Assembly (NCBI RefSeq): GCF_048541585.1
Contig: NZ_CP183308.1
Coordinates: 16,658 to 80,657, forward strand
Origin: Legionella_C sp048541585
GTDB lineage: Bacteria; Pseudomonadota; Gammaproteobacteria; Legionellales; Legionellaceae
DNA: 64,000 bases
Direction of reading: 5' to 3'
Part shown: piece by piece, positions 43,144 to 51,848 of the stretch
Layout of the letters: the number at the start of each line of letters is the position of its first letter
How positions within the stretch are numbered: position 1 is the stretch's first letter
Translations under genes and position numbers: made by a program
The notes under the pieces: model-generated
The model's input: the letters and a program-made list of their open reading frames with translations, nothing else
What the model was told of the DNA's origin: nothing
Databases searched by the model: none

Positions 43144-44387
43144 TTGCTCTCCTTAACAGAATTTAGTCCTAAAAGCCCGGCAAGTTCAATTAAGGCCTTA
43201 TGATAATCAGCATGGGCTTGTTGGTAATGCCGCTCTTCCTCATAAAGCATATTAAGGGCCGTGGACAGTTCAATATAGGTATAGCGTCCCATTTTAAATC
43301 CTTCTTGAGCCAGGTTTATTGCGTTACGTGCCAAAGGCAATAAGGAGCTGGTCACTAGTTTGGCCTCATAACTACTCTGCTTGGCTTGCAAAAAAGCCGT
43401 ATATACACTTTGCCTTACGGTTAATTGTATGCCTTGAAACTCATAAGCAACTTGGCTATATTGCGCCTCAGCGGTCAAAATTCTTCCTTGATTGCGGTCA
43501 TAGACAGGTATTGGTGCAGCCACTGCAGCGACTGCAGCAAAACTATCATCATCCGCAAAGTGACGAGCCCCTAATTGAACATTTAAATCGGGCCAAACTG
43601 ACTTTTTAACCGCAGAAATGCTGGCACGTTTAGCTTGCAACTGCAGTTGCATTTGCATAAGCTGGGGATTTTGGGATAGTTTTTTTAGCAATGCCGGCCA
43701 ACGTAGTGGGACGCGTGGCAAACCCTTATCAACCAGCGGTCTATCTACTTTTAACCTATCTCCCAATAGGCGTGCGAGTTTCGCTCGCTGCAATAATGCT
43801 TCACGTGCGGCTCTATTTTCTTGGATTTTAGCATCCCCTAACCGAATTTGGGCTAGGCGTAAGTCTAATTGAGAACCAGCGCCTGCATTAACCCGCCTTT
43901 CAATAGCAGCCACAATCCCTTGATTAAGGTAGACTAATTTTTTGGTGACCTTATGCCATTGGTCGGCATAAAATGCATCCACATAAGCAATTCCAACCGC
44001 ACGATAAAGCGCTGCTTGCTGCACGCTTATCTGCGCAAGTGAAGCCAGGTAATCAGCATAGGCTGCATTTTTTAAATAAAATAATCGATTGCCTAAAGGA
44101 ATAGGCTGGGTGATAGCAAGGGTTGTTTCTGCCGCTTCATAGCCTGAATATTTGCCAGAGCCGCCAAAGTTTTCTGCGGTTAGTGCTACTTGCGGGTTTG
44201 GGTAGAGACCACTTTGAATAACTGAACCGCGCATCGCGTTGGCCCTGTTTATTTCTGCTTGTAGCTCAGGATTATTACAATAAGCAGTTGCTAAAGCTTC
44301 TTTAAAAGTCAAAGGGGTAGAGGCAATCGCTTCCAAAAGAAAGAATTCAATTATAATAAAAATAACTAAATGTAAAAAATAGCGCAT
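43140..44387 (-). CDS. czcC: CzcC, outer-membrane factor of the RND pump
   Basis: The 415-aa TolC-family protein has a signal peptide (about 1-22) and paired OEP repeats: A-L-A-T-A-Y-C-N-N-P-E-L and N-A-G-A-G-S-Q-L-D-L-R-L-A. F-K-M-G-R-Y-T-Y-I-E-L-S-T-A-L is also present. It forms the outer-membrane channel. It is the first gene of czcCBA, and the 300 bases upstream (44388-44687) hold only AT-rich spacer and probably its promoter. Confidence 0.92.
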   Translation of the reverse strand: MRYFLHLVIFIIIEFFLLEAIASTPLTFKEALATAYCNNPELQAEINRANAMRGSVIQSGLYPNPQVALTAENFGGSGKYSGYEAAETTLAITQPIPLGNRLFYLKNAAYADYLASLAQISVQQAALYRAVGIAYVDAFYADQWHKVTKKLVYLNQGIVAAIERRVNAGAGSQLDLRLAQIRLGDAKIQENRAAREALLQRAKLARLLGDRLKVDRPLVDKGLPRVPLRWPALLKKLSQNPQLMQMQLQLQAKRASISAVKKSVWPDLNVQLGARHFADDDSFAAVAAVAAPIPVYDRNQGRILTAEAQYSQVAYEFQGIQLTVRQSVYTAFLQAKQSSYEAKLVTSSLLPLARNAINLAQEGFKMGRYTYIELSTALNMLYEEERHYQQAHADYHKALIELAGLLGLNSVKESK

Positions 44388-44687
44388 CCCTTGCCTTAAA
44401 ATCTACCCATTGCATACCCATTTAGTGTATACGAAATTGGTTAAATGATACATCTTGCATTAATACTAAGTTATCAAAAAAACGAATTTGCGAGGGAATC
44501 AAAGCGCTTTACACATCCTAATCTCTAGTTTCAACCACACACATAAATTATATTTTTAAACAAAAGTCTTTAAACTTTAAATCTGATTACCTAACTTGGC
44601 AGACTTAATAGGTTAGTTATGACGGACTTCATGCCTATTGCAACAGCGTTTGCCGCATCAAACACTTAAACCTATTTTACCTCTCAT

Positions 44688-46880
44688 TTACATTAAGCGC
44701 CTGCGAAGATGCAACGCATTTATTATCACTGACACCGAACTTAACGCCATGGCAGCTCCTGCAAGCATGGGATTTAAGAGTAAGCCCATAACAGGATAAA
44801 GCACCCCTGCAGCAATGGGCACACCAAGGACATTATAAATAAAAGCAAAGAAAAGATTTTGATGGATATTTTTGACCGTTTGTTTAGACAATTCATAAGC
44901 CACCACAAGCTGGCTTAAATCGCCGGTAAGGAGCGTCATGCCAGCACTTTCAATCGCCACGTCACTTCCGGTGCCCATAGCCAGTCCAATATCCGCTTTT
45001 GCTAGGGCTATCGCATCATTGACCCCATCCCCTGCCATAGCGACCACCTTCCCTTCTTGTTGCAATTGACTAACAATTCTACTTTTTTCCTCAGGAAGCA
45101 CTTCCGCAATTACTTTTTTAATACCTACAAGCTTTGCAACCGCGTTGGCTGTAATCGTGTTATCGCCTGTTAGCATAATGACTTCAATACCCTTTTCCTT
45201 AAGTGATGCAATTGCCTGATTACTCGTGGCCTTGATAGGGTCTCTAACAATAAATACGCCTACCAATTGATTATCTACTGATAAATATAAAAGGGTTGCA
45301 CCTTCTTCCTGTGCCTTTAAGGCCTCTGCAGGTACCTCATCTAGCTTCACTGATAACCAATGACGATTGCCAATGGCAACTGCCTGTCCATTTATTTGCG
45401 CTTTTGCTCCTTTACCGCTTACGGCCATAAAGTCGACTACCTCAATAAAAGACAGTTTTCGCGCCACGGCCTCATCGCGAATAGCCTTTGCTAAAGGGTG
45501 TTCGCTATGGTGCTCTAAAGAGGCGGCAAGCCTTAACAACGTGTCTTCTTGCCAGCCTGAATTTGGGATAATGTCTGTTAAAACAGGATGGCCTTTGGTC
45601 AAGGTTCCAGTCTTATCCACCACAAGGGTTGTCATTTTGCGCAAGCGTTCGAGCGATGCTGCATTTTTAATTAAAATACCACGCCTTGCGCCTTCCCCAA
45701 TGCCAACCATAATAGACATAGGCGTGGCAAGCCCTAACGCACAGGGACACGCAATAATCAATACTGAGATTGCCGCCATTAGCGCAAAATTTAAAGCAGG
45801 CGGTGGACCTACAAAAAACCACATTAAAAAAGCAAGGATTGCAATAAACAGAACCGTGGGTACAAACCAAGCTGCCACCGCATCTGCTAATCGCTGAATC
45901 GGCGCTTGGCTGCGCTGAGCCTCACTGACTTGCGTAATAATGCGAGCCAGTAACGTGTCTTTACCAATGAGAGCTGCCCTCATGATAAAACTTCCTTCTT
46001 GATTTAATGTACCCCCAATGACTTTTTGCCCAGGCTCTTTGCTAACGGGCATAGGCTCACCGGTTAGCATGGATTCATCCACATGGCTCTGCCCACTCAT
46101 GACCTCACCGTCCACTGGGATTTTTTCACCAGGGCGGACCATTAATTTATCACCGACGTTGACAGCCTCAAGTGAAACTTCTTCTTCCTGCTGATGTTCA
46201 TTTAATCGGCGCGCTGTGGTGGGTTTAAGATTAAGCAGCGCTCTAATGGCATCGCCTGTGCGTTCTCGCGCTTTGAGCTCCAACACTTGTCCTAGAAGAA
46301 CTAAGGTTGTAATCACAGCCGCTGCCTCAAAATAAACAGGCAGCATACCTCGGGCTTTAAATACGGCGGGAAGCAATTGGGGAAATAAAATTACGCCTAC
46401 ACTGTAACCCCAGGCAACCCCCGTACCAATAGCAATTAAAGTAAACATATTTAAATGGCGCGTTCGAATGGATTGCCAACCGCGCACGAAAAAAGGCCAG
46501 CCACAACCCCAAACTACCAAGGTGGTAAGGAGTGCTTGCGCCCAAAGAGAAATTGAATAAGGTACATAAGCCGTTAGCCAATGCTCACCCATAGCTAATA
46601 CCACAACAGGAATGCTAGCAAAACAGGCAAGAATAAAACGCCAGAACATATTGTGATATTCATGGCTTTTTTGTGCTTCAAGCGTTACGTCTTCAGGCTC
46701 AAGTGCCATACCACAAATTGGACATGTTCCTGGTTTTTCTTGCCGTATTTGCGGATGCATGGGGCACGTATAAAAGGCATTGCCTGACAGTATAGGCTTA
46801 AGCACAGGTTTTTTAGCCTGATGTGCACAGCACTTATGTGCATTGGTATCATGTTGGGCGTTGTTTTCAGAATTAATCAT
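44688..46880 (-). CDS. copA: CopA-type copper-exporting P-type ATPase
   Basis: The 730-aa ATPase has an N-terminal His/Cys-rich metal domain (Y-T-C-P-M-H-P, then G-T-C-P-I-C-G-M-A-L-E-P). T-G-E-P-M-P-V follows, then C-P-C-A-L-G-L-A-T-P (Cu signature, about 380-389), D-K-T-G-T-L-T-K-G and G-D-G-V-N-D-A-I-A-L. The usual D-A-P is D-A-I here. The A-T-P after C-P-C-A-L-G-L is the Cu(I)-ATPase form. CsoR lies 8 bases upstream on the same strand, so the pair forms a CsoR-regulated operon. Confidence 0.93.
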   Translation of the reverse strand: MINSENNAQHDTNAHKCCAHQAKKPVLKPILSGNAFYTCPMHPQIRQEKPGTCPICGMALEPEDVTLEAQKSHEYHNMFWRFILACFASIPVVVLAMGEHWLTAYVPYSISLWAQALLTTLVVWGCGWPFFVRGWQSIRTRHLNMFTLIAIGTGVAWGYSVGVILFPQLLPAVFKARGMLPVYFEAAAVITTLVLLGQVLELKARERTGDAIRALLNLKPTTARRLNEHQQEEEVSLEAVNVGDKLMVRPGEKIPVDGEVMSGQSHVDESMLTGEPMPVSKEPGQKVIGGTLNQEGSFIMRAALIGKDTLLARIITQVSEAQRSQAPIQRLADAVAAWFVPTVLFIAILAFLMWFFVGPPPALNFALMAAISVLIIACPCALGLATPMSIMVGIGEGARRGILIKNAASLERLRKMTTLVVDKTGTLTKGHPVLTDIIPNSGWQEDTLLRLAASLEHHSEHPLAKAIRDEAVARKLSFIEVVDFMAVSGKGAKAQINGQAVAIGNRHWLSVKLDEVPAEALKAQEEGATLLYLSVDNQLVGVFIVRDPIKATSNQAIASLKEKGIEVIMLTGDNTITANAVAKLVGIKKVIAEVLPEEKSRIVSQLQQEGKVVAMAGDGVNDAIALAKADIGLAMGTGSDVAIESAGMTLLTGDLSQLVVAYELSKQTVKNIHQNLFFAFIYNVLGVPIAAGVLYPVMGLLLNPMLAGAAMALSSVSVIINALHLRRRLM

Positions 46881-46888
46881 AACTCACC

Positions 46889-47164
46889 TCAATCATATTT
46901 TTTAAGAAGCATCATAATCTCATCCATTTTTTCTTGCATTTCCTCTTGAGTGCCATGACATGCGGCTTCCTTTAAACAGCTTAAAACATGGCGTTCAAGC
47001 ACGCTAAGCTCAATGGTTTTTAAAGCATTACGGCTAGCACGTAATTGCGCTAAGATATCCACGCAATAGCGATTCTCCTCAATCATGCGCTTAATGCCTT
47101 CAAGTTGACCAATGGCGCGATTGATGCGTGATAATTCGTTATGGTGCTCTGGATGGTTTGACAT
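46889..47164 (-). CDS. csoR: CsoR-family copper-sensing repressor
   Basis: The start is taken at the ATG at 47164 (M-S-N-H-P-E-H-H), giving 91 aa. It is a four-helix CsoR/RcnR/FrmR-type repressor. Cys34, His59 and Cys63 fall at the same spacing as the Cu(I) ligands of M. tuberculosis CsoR (Cys36, His61, Cys65), so copper is the likely effector. It represses its own operon with copA through the operator just upstream. The gene looks intact. Confidence 0.9.
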   Translation of the reverse strand: MSNHPEHHNELSRINRAIGQLEGIKRMIEENRYCVDILAQLRASRNALKTIELSVLERHVLSCLKEAACHGTQEEMQEKMDEIMMLLKKYD

Positions 47165-47178
47165 GCGATTTCTCCAAT

Positions 47179-47210
47179 ATACCCCTATAGGTATATACCC
47201 GGTAGGGTAT
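47179..47210. promoter_or_regulatory. CsoR-type operator
   Basis: Two dyads with G/C tracts lie just before csoR: ATACC-CCTATA-GGTAT (47179-47194) and ATACCC-GGTA-GGGTAT (about 47195-47210). Such A/T-flanked G-C tract sites are typical for CsoR/RcnR proteins. Confidence 0.65.
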
Positions 47211-47218
47211 TTTGTCAA

Positions 47219-47469
47219 ATTTCTGCGCTTCTGTTGACCTTGTCAAAGTAAGCTTATTTTAGTTTAATAAGTCAGATGCTTTATTAAGGTTAGAAATTAA
47301 AATATTTATAATAAATATTATATTTAATTAATTTGTTAAATTATTGATTTAGCTTCAGGTATTCTATTTTTAACTAAAGGAGCTTTAACAGCTGTTTTTA
47401 TACTTTTTGCAAAAGTGCGTCTTATTTAGTACAGCGCAGCATTATTCAACTCTATAGCCAATTGATTTG
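47219..47469. other. AT-rich gap, divergent promoters
   Basis: The 250 bases between csoR and the XRE gene hold no gene. They probably carry the promoters of the two divergent transcripts. Confidence 0.4.
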
Positions 47470-48093
47470 ATGACAAACGGTACATTAGTAAAAAATTTAA
47501 ATAGCTTAATGCTCCAACATAATCTTAATGCGATGGGTTTATCGAGGTTAGCCAATATTCCTCAACCTACATTACATCATCTGTTATCAGGTAAAACTAA
47601 AAAACCTAGAGCCTTACTGATAAAGAAATTAGCGCAATTTTTTAATATTTCCATTCTTGCTTTATTAGAATCCGACATAGCCAATCAACCCTTAATACAA
47701 ATAATAAACCTACCCATTCTTAGCTGGAATCAAGAAACCTTAAGTTTTCATGAGCAGCCAGTGAGAGAGGAGGGTGTCTATGGTGCTTATCCCAACGAGA
47801 GTTTTGCATTTCATATTTATAAAAAATTTTGTCATAGCCCGTGGCCTAATCAAAGCTTAGCTATTCTTGCAAAAAACGCTTCTTTTAACGATGCAACTTA
47901 TGGCTTAGTTTATTTCAAAAAGTACGGGCTTATCCTTAATAAAATCCATAAGGAAAAAGATAATTTTTTTATTAAATACCAAGGAACCGGGCAAGACTCT
48001 TTACTGTTAAAAATTAATTTAGAAGAGGCTCAATGGTTTGGAAAGCTCCTCGAATTGCGATTAATAGGCCAGGCACTGACTGATTATTTATAA
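47470..48093 (+). CDS. XRE-type regulator with long C-terminal domain
   Basis: From the ATG at 47470 the product is 207 aa. An XRE helix-turn-helix occupies about residues 8-55 (G-L-S-R-L-A-N-I-P-Q-P-T-L-H-H-L-L-S-G). The C-terminal part (about 70-205) resembles a CI/LexA-like body, but no Ser-Lys protease pair is obvious. It may be a phage- or ICE-type repressor. It stands alone, divergent from csoR. Confidence 0.75.
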   Translation: MTNGTLVKNLNSLMLQHNLNAMGLSRLANIPQPTLHHLLSGKTKKPRALLIKKLAQFFNISILALLESDIANQPLIQIINLPILSWNQETLSFHEQPVREEGVYGAYPNESFAFHIYKKFCHSPWPNQSLAILAKNASFNDATYGLVYFKKYGLILNKIHKEKDNFFIKYQGTGQDSLLLKINLEEAQWFGKLLELRLIGQALTDYL

Positions 48094-48207
48094 GCGCATC
48101 TCAATTTAATATTATCGTTAAAAAGGAATTGTGTTTGTTACCCACATGCCCCGACTCAAGCTTCACTTAGCTCGCAGGTTGTTACGCTCCGCAAGAGTTT
48201 TCAAAAT

Positions 48208-48951
48208 TTATTTTGATAAAGAACAAGTTGTTTTTAAATCATGGGTAGTAATGTAAGGATTAGGATAGCCTTCCATTTTAGCAACGGCTGCAGCCCACCA
48301 TTTTTCATTTGCCTCGGGCGGAAATTGTTTATCCCAAGCCATAAATAGGTTTCGTTGGGCTTCACTTAATGCAATACCATATTTTTCGGACATAAAAAGA
48401 TTGGCTCGCGCCACAATACCCTTGGCATAATCTGCCGGCTCTACACGCCTAAAAGCTTTATCAATCGTTATAGGGCAACCATAAAAGAGGGTATGGTTTT
48501 CTATCATACTATAGCGATAATTAGAGCGGGCTTGATTAACCAGGCCTACAGCAGGCCACAAATTATAAAGCTCCGCTTCTGCTTGCCTAAATTGTTTATC
48601 AGACTTTTCACAACACTTCCTCCCTTTGTACCGTTTCCCATTTTTCTTAATACACAGGGGCTCTCGCCAGCAGGCAAAGTGATTGCCAAAATTTTCAGCT
48701 GGCATCATATGTTCAGCCTCGACACGGAGCGCTCGTTTAAAACTTGCCGCAGATTGCATATTACAACTTGCTAAATCAACACGTAAGCGAGCATCAAATT
48801 GACAACGGCAATATAATGTTTCGCGTTGAAGAGCAAATAGTACCCGTATCTGTTTTTTGGCTTGTGTAAAGGTTTTAGGCGGTTCGCTAAAGACAGAAAA
48901 AGAAAGAAACAAAATGGAAGTAAAATTTAAGGTGCGAAAGAGTATAGACAT
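48208..48951 (-). CDS. endA: Endonuclease I (periplasmic DNase)
   Basis: The 247-aa protein has a signal peptide (cut near S-V-F-S-E). The Endonuclease_1 fold follows with the H-M-M-P-A-E-N-F-G motif (about 81-89), G-R-K-C-C-E and G-L-V-N-Q-A-R-S-N-Y-R-Y-S-M. Cys pairs suggest disulphides. It degrades double-stranded DNA in the periplasm. Such genes recur on plasmids of this group and could limit uptake of competing DNA. Confidence 0.88.
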   Translation of the reverse strand: MSILFRTLNFTSILFLSFSVFSEPPKTFTQAKKQIRVLFALQRETLYCRCQFDARLRVDLASCNMQSAASFKRALRVEAEHMMPAENFGNHFACWREPLCIKKNGKRYKGRKCCEKSDKQFRQAEAELYNLWPAVGLVNQARSNYRYSMIENHTLFYGCPITIDKAFRRVEPADYAKGIVARANLFMSEKYGIALSEAQRNLFMAWDKQFPPEANEKWWAAAVAKMEGYPNPYITTHDLKTTCSLSK

Positions 48952-49207
48952 TTAAATAAACCGTTTAATAATTTGACTAATGATACTTATATTCAAATTT
49001 CGTTCAATTTCAATTTAAACTAACACTAGCAACTTATAACGTCTAACTATTTTATAAGATAGTTCCTACTTAAACTTCAAAACTAGATATTACTCATATA
49101 TGTAACAATATAAGTAATATCATGATAAATTAAATCAATCTGATATTTAAAATACAAGGCAAGCGCTTTAATGGTTCTAAATATTAAGGCGAAGGATTGC
49201 CATTAAA

Positions 49208-49413
49208 TTAGATAACCTCAACGTCTTCAGCTTGCGGTCCTTTCTGACCTTGCGAAGGTTTAAATAAAACTTCGGCACCTTCTGAAAGCGTTTTAAAACC
49301 ACTGTTTAGAATAGCGCTAAAGTGGGCAAAGTAATCTTTGCCATTGCTTCAATAAAACCAAAACCTTTTTCTTCCTTAAACCACTTTACGGTCCCTCGAG
49401 CCTTATCTGACAT
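49208..49413 (-). pseudogene. Cold-shock protein gene with a 1-bp deletion
   Basis: The ATG at 49413 starts M-S-D-K-A-R-G-T-V-K-W-F and K-G-F-G-F-I, then the frame breaks at G-A-A-G-C (one A short of GAAAGC). Restoring a base gives I-E-S-N-G-K-D-Y-F-A-H-F to D-V-E-V-I and the stop at 49208. Total length (206) is one base short of a whole codon number. The intact paralogue is at 23446-23652. Confidence 0.8.
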
Positions 49414-49502
49414 GAATTAAATACCTTAAGTTAAATGTTTATATTAACAACTTTAAAAGTTAATTTTAAAGTAAAGTTAATTTTTTAAACAAAGATAGGG
49501 CC

Positions 49503-49958
49503 TTAAATTATTGAACAGTAGTTTAATTTTTCTAATGCTTCATTGTTTGGATAGAATAGTAGAAATTTTTCCTCGTTATATTTCCCACACTCTAATAACA
49601 TATCAACATCTTTGTCTCTAGGTACTTGAAAATATTTTTCAGCAAAATTAAAGAAGCCTTCGATGCTATCTATTTTTTCATCTAAACTAATTTCGTTTAA
49701 TGTTCCTTTAATTATATATAGAACCCTTATACCATTATATTCATAGGCATCTTCGCCCATTTCAATATAATCTTTTTTCGTTTCGTTATAACATTTTTCA
49801 ATAAGGCTACAAAATTCCTTGTGAACATTTATTATCTCTTCTTTTAAAGAATCATAACTTTTATGTTCAATAGAGTGAGGTGCACCACTTCCCATTCGGC
49901 TACAAGTACCAATTTCAAATTCTAATCGAGTTATAATTTTCACTTTTGAAAAAAACAT
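49503..49958 (-). CDS. Hypothetical protein, 151 aa
   Basis: I do not recognise the family. It starts M-F-F-S-K-V-K-I-I-T and is acidic and soluble, with C-S-R-M-G-S-G-A-P-H-S and a possible helical middle. It has no signal peptide or membrane span. It lies between the cold-shock relic and a gap, without an obvious operon. Confidence 0.6.
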   Translation of the reverse strand: MFFSKVKIITRLEFEIGTCSRMGSGAPHSIEHKSYDSLKEEIINVHKEFCSLIEKCYNETKKDYIEMGEDAYEYNGIRVLYIIKGTLNEISLDEKIDSIEGFFNFAEKYFQVPRDKDVDMLLECGKYNEEKFLLFYPNNEALEKLNYCSII

Positions 49959-50048
49959 TTAAGTATTATCGCTTAATTAAAAATTAAATAATATTTGAAT
50001 TAATGTATTATTTCTATGTAAAAAATATGACATATAATATTTATAAAA

Positions 50049-50070
50049 GGATGAGTTTTCGAACTCATTC
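50049..50070. repeat. TTCG-tetraloop hairpin
   Basis: GGATGAGTT pairs with AACTCATTC (one G-T pair) across a TTCG loop. UUCG is a highly stable RNA tetraloop. It is preceded by ATAAAA. A related hairpin with a TCCG loop and the same ATAAAAGGATG lead-in lies at 53530-53549. No T-run follows. Confidence 0.5.
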
Positions 50071-50330
50071 TTGAAAAAGCATTATCTAAAACAAATTAAA
50101 TTAAAATTTTATGACGCTTATATTGGCACTAATAAATTTTTTAGTGTTAAGCATGCCGTCTATGATTTACATTCCAAGAGTTTGATAATTAACCGAATAG
50201 ATTTGTCTGAGAGTAGGTGTAAATAAATTGGCTTAAAGAAAATAATTAATTAAGATGAACATAGCTGAAATAGAAGTTTTAGCTAAATACGCCTTACTAA
50301 GCTCTTTAGTATAATTTCAAATAAAAGAAT

Positions 50331-50362
50331 GAACCTCCCCGTGGCTTGCCACGGGGAGGTTC
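50331..50362. repeat. IS200/IS605-type hairpin, orphan
   Basis: GAACCTCCCCGTGG-CTTG-CCACGGGGAGGTTC is a perfect 14-bp stem with the same CTTG-centred core as the hairpin near the tnpA relic at 19463. No transposase remains nearby, so it is probably an IS end or a mobile hairpin. Confidence 0.65.
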
Positions 50363-50471
50363 ATTATCCAAAAAAATCTTAAGGCGGTATTTTAAAGACA
50401 AGTTTGACTAGAAATTTGTCAGACTCATTCAATAACCTGCTATCAATTTATAGTAATGACATTTCTTATAC

Positions 50472-51497
50472 TTAATGATGTTTAAAACTTTCTTTTAATT
50501 TATCTTCTGCCTCTTGAATTAAAGTTTCAGGCGCTCTAATAGCTTTACCCTGAATAAATAACACGCCTCTTAAAGCGGAGTAGGTAATCTTATTTAGGTT
50601 GTTAATTTCAGATTTCATCTCTTCTAAAACAATTAATTTTGCAGCTACACAGGGATCTTCAGCTTGCTTTAGGAGTTGTAGAGTATCTTTATCACATGGA
50701 TTTTTCTTATTAGATAATAAAATGAGTGCACCTCTGATAAATTTAGGATCAATACAGGTTTTTGCTTCTTCTAAGATGGTAATCCTATGTTCGTTATTCT
50801 TATATTGAAAAAGCTCTATGAGAGCACTAGCCATATCTATTGGCTCTTTACTCTTTTCAATAAGTGACAAAATTTTTTGATCAATTAAGATATTATTATT
50901 TATACACTTTCTAAGTGCTTTCTGAATAGGTATTGGTTGTTCCTGAATTTTCTTGTTGTTGTCTGGCGTATTTAAATTACATTTTTCTAGATAGCTTAGC
51001 GCTCTCGCAATCGAAGTTTTTGATTTTATCGTTTTATAAGGGTCTTCTTGTAAGAGCAATTCTGGTAATGTTTGCTCTTTGAGATTAACGTCAATGTCTT
51101 TTTTAGACATTTTTCTAAAATGCGTAATTGCTCTTGCGGCACTGACAGGATTGACATGATGAAAGACTTTATCAAAATATAAATCTACGAGATTATTATC
51201 ATTTAATCTTTTAAATGCCTGCAATTTTTCTAAACTAAACTGTTCTTTTAATCCTTTGAAAAGCGCATCATGGCGAGGTTTATTAATAGACTTTACCTTA
51301 ATAAGAATTTCGGCAAGTGATATTGTTTCCTGCCGTAATAATTCTCGGTCTTCTAAAGGTAAAGTAGTAAGAAATTGTCGAAGCTCACTAACGCCATCTC
51401 GTTCGCCCCACAGAGATGACCCATAATAACTGACCGGGCCCGTCTCATTATCATATTTTTGAAGCGCTGCTCTGATTACACTAATAGTAATTGCCAT
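50472..51497 (-). CDS. Helical hypothetical protein, possible effector
   Basis: From the ATG at 51497 (AAGGATT upstream) the protein is 341 aa, soluble and predicted almost all-helical. It has repeated A-R-A-L and leucine-rich pairs (S-A-A-R-A-I-T-H-F, S-I-A-R-A-L-S-Y-L, and similar), suggesting an alpha-solenoid. I recognise no family. Its charged C-terminus (E-D-K-L-K-E-S-F-K-H-H) is compatible with a Dot/Icm-type signal, but this is only composition. It has its own promoter region. Confidence 0.6.
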   Translation of the reverse strand: MAITISVIRAALQKYDNETGPVSYYGSSLWGERDGVSELRQFLTTLPLEDRELLRQETISLAEILIKVKSINKPRHDALFKGLKEQFSLEKLQAFKRLNDNNLVDLYFDKVFHHVNPVSAARAITHFRKMSKKDIDVNLKEQTLPELLLQEDPYKTIKSKTSIARALSYLEKCNLNTPDNNKKIQEQPIPIQKALRKCINNNILIDQKILSLIEKSKEPIDMASALIELFQYKNNEHRITILEEAKTCIDPKFIRGALILLSNKKNPCDKDTLQLLKQAEDPCVAAKLIVLEEMKSEINNLNKITYSALRGVLFIQGKAIRAPETLIQEAEDKLKESFKHH

Positions 51498-51848
51498 GAT
51501 TAAATCCTTTTTCAAAACTGTTATTGTAGAGATAGAAAAAAGAAAAAGCACTTTTTATAAAATAAGATAGTAATGTAGCTGTTTCCCAGGTAAATAAATT
51601 TGGTTAGTACGTTAATTAGACTTACAACTTCTTTCTAGAACTCATTTAAACTCCGATAACAATAAACGAAAATCTCAAATCATTCTTTGGTACGGCAAAG
51701 TAACAAACAACAAGAGGGGAGATAAAATCTATCTTACGACCTATTTATATTTTAAACTTCTTCATTTTATTCTGAATTAGAAAAATGTTTATACGATATA
51801 CTAACTCGATAGAGTAAGTTAATAACATTAAAAGATTAGTAGGAAAGT

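Larger units (their letters stand above)
49959..50471. other. Gap with two hairpins, no gene
   Basis: No gene is supported. The stretch holds the GGATGAGTT-TTCG-AACTCATTC hairpin (50049-50070) and the IS200-type hairpin (50331-50362), each listed separately. Confidence 0.5.
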
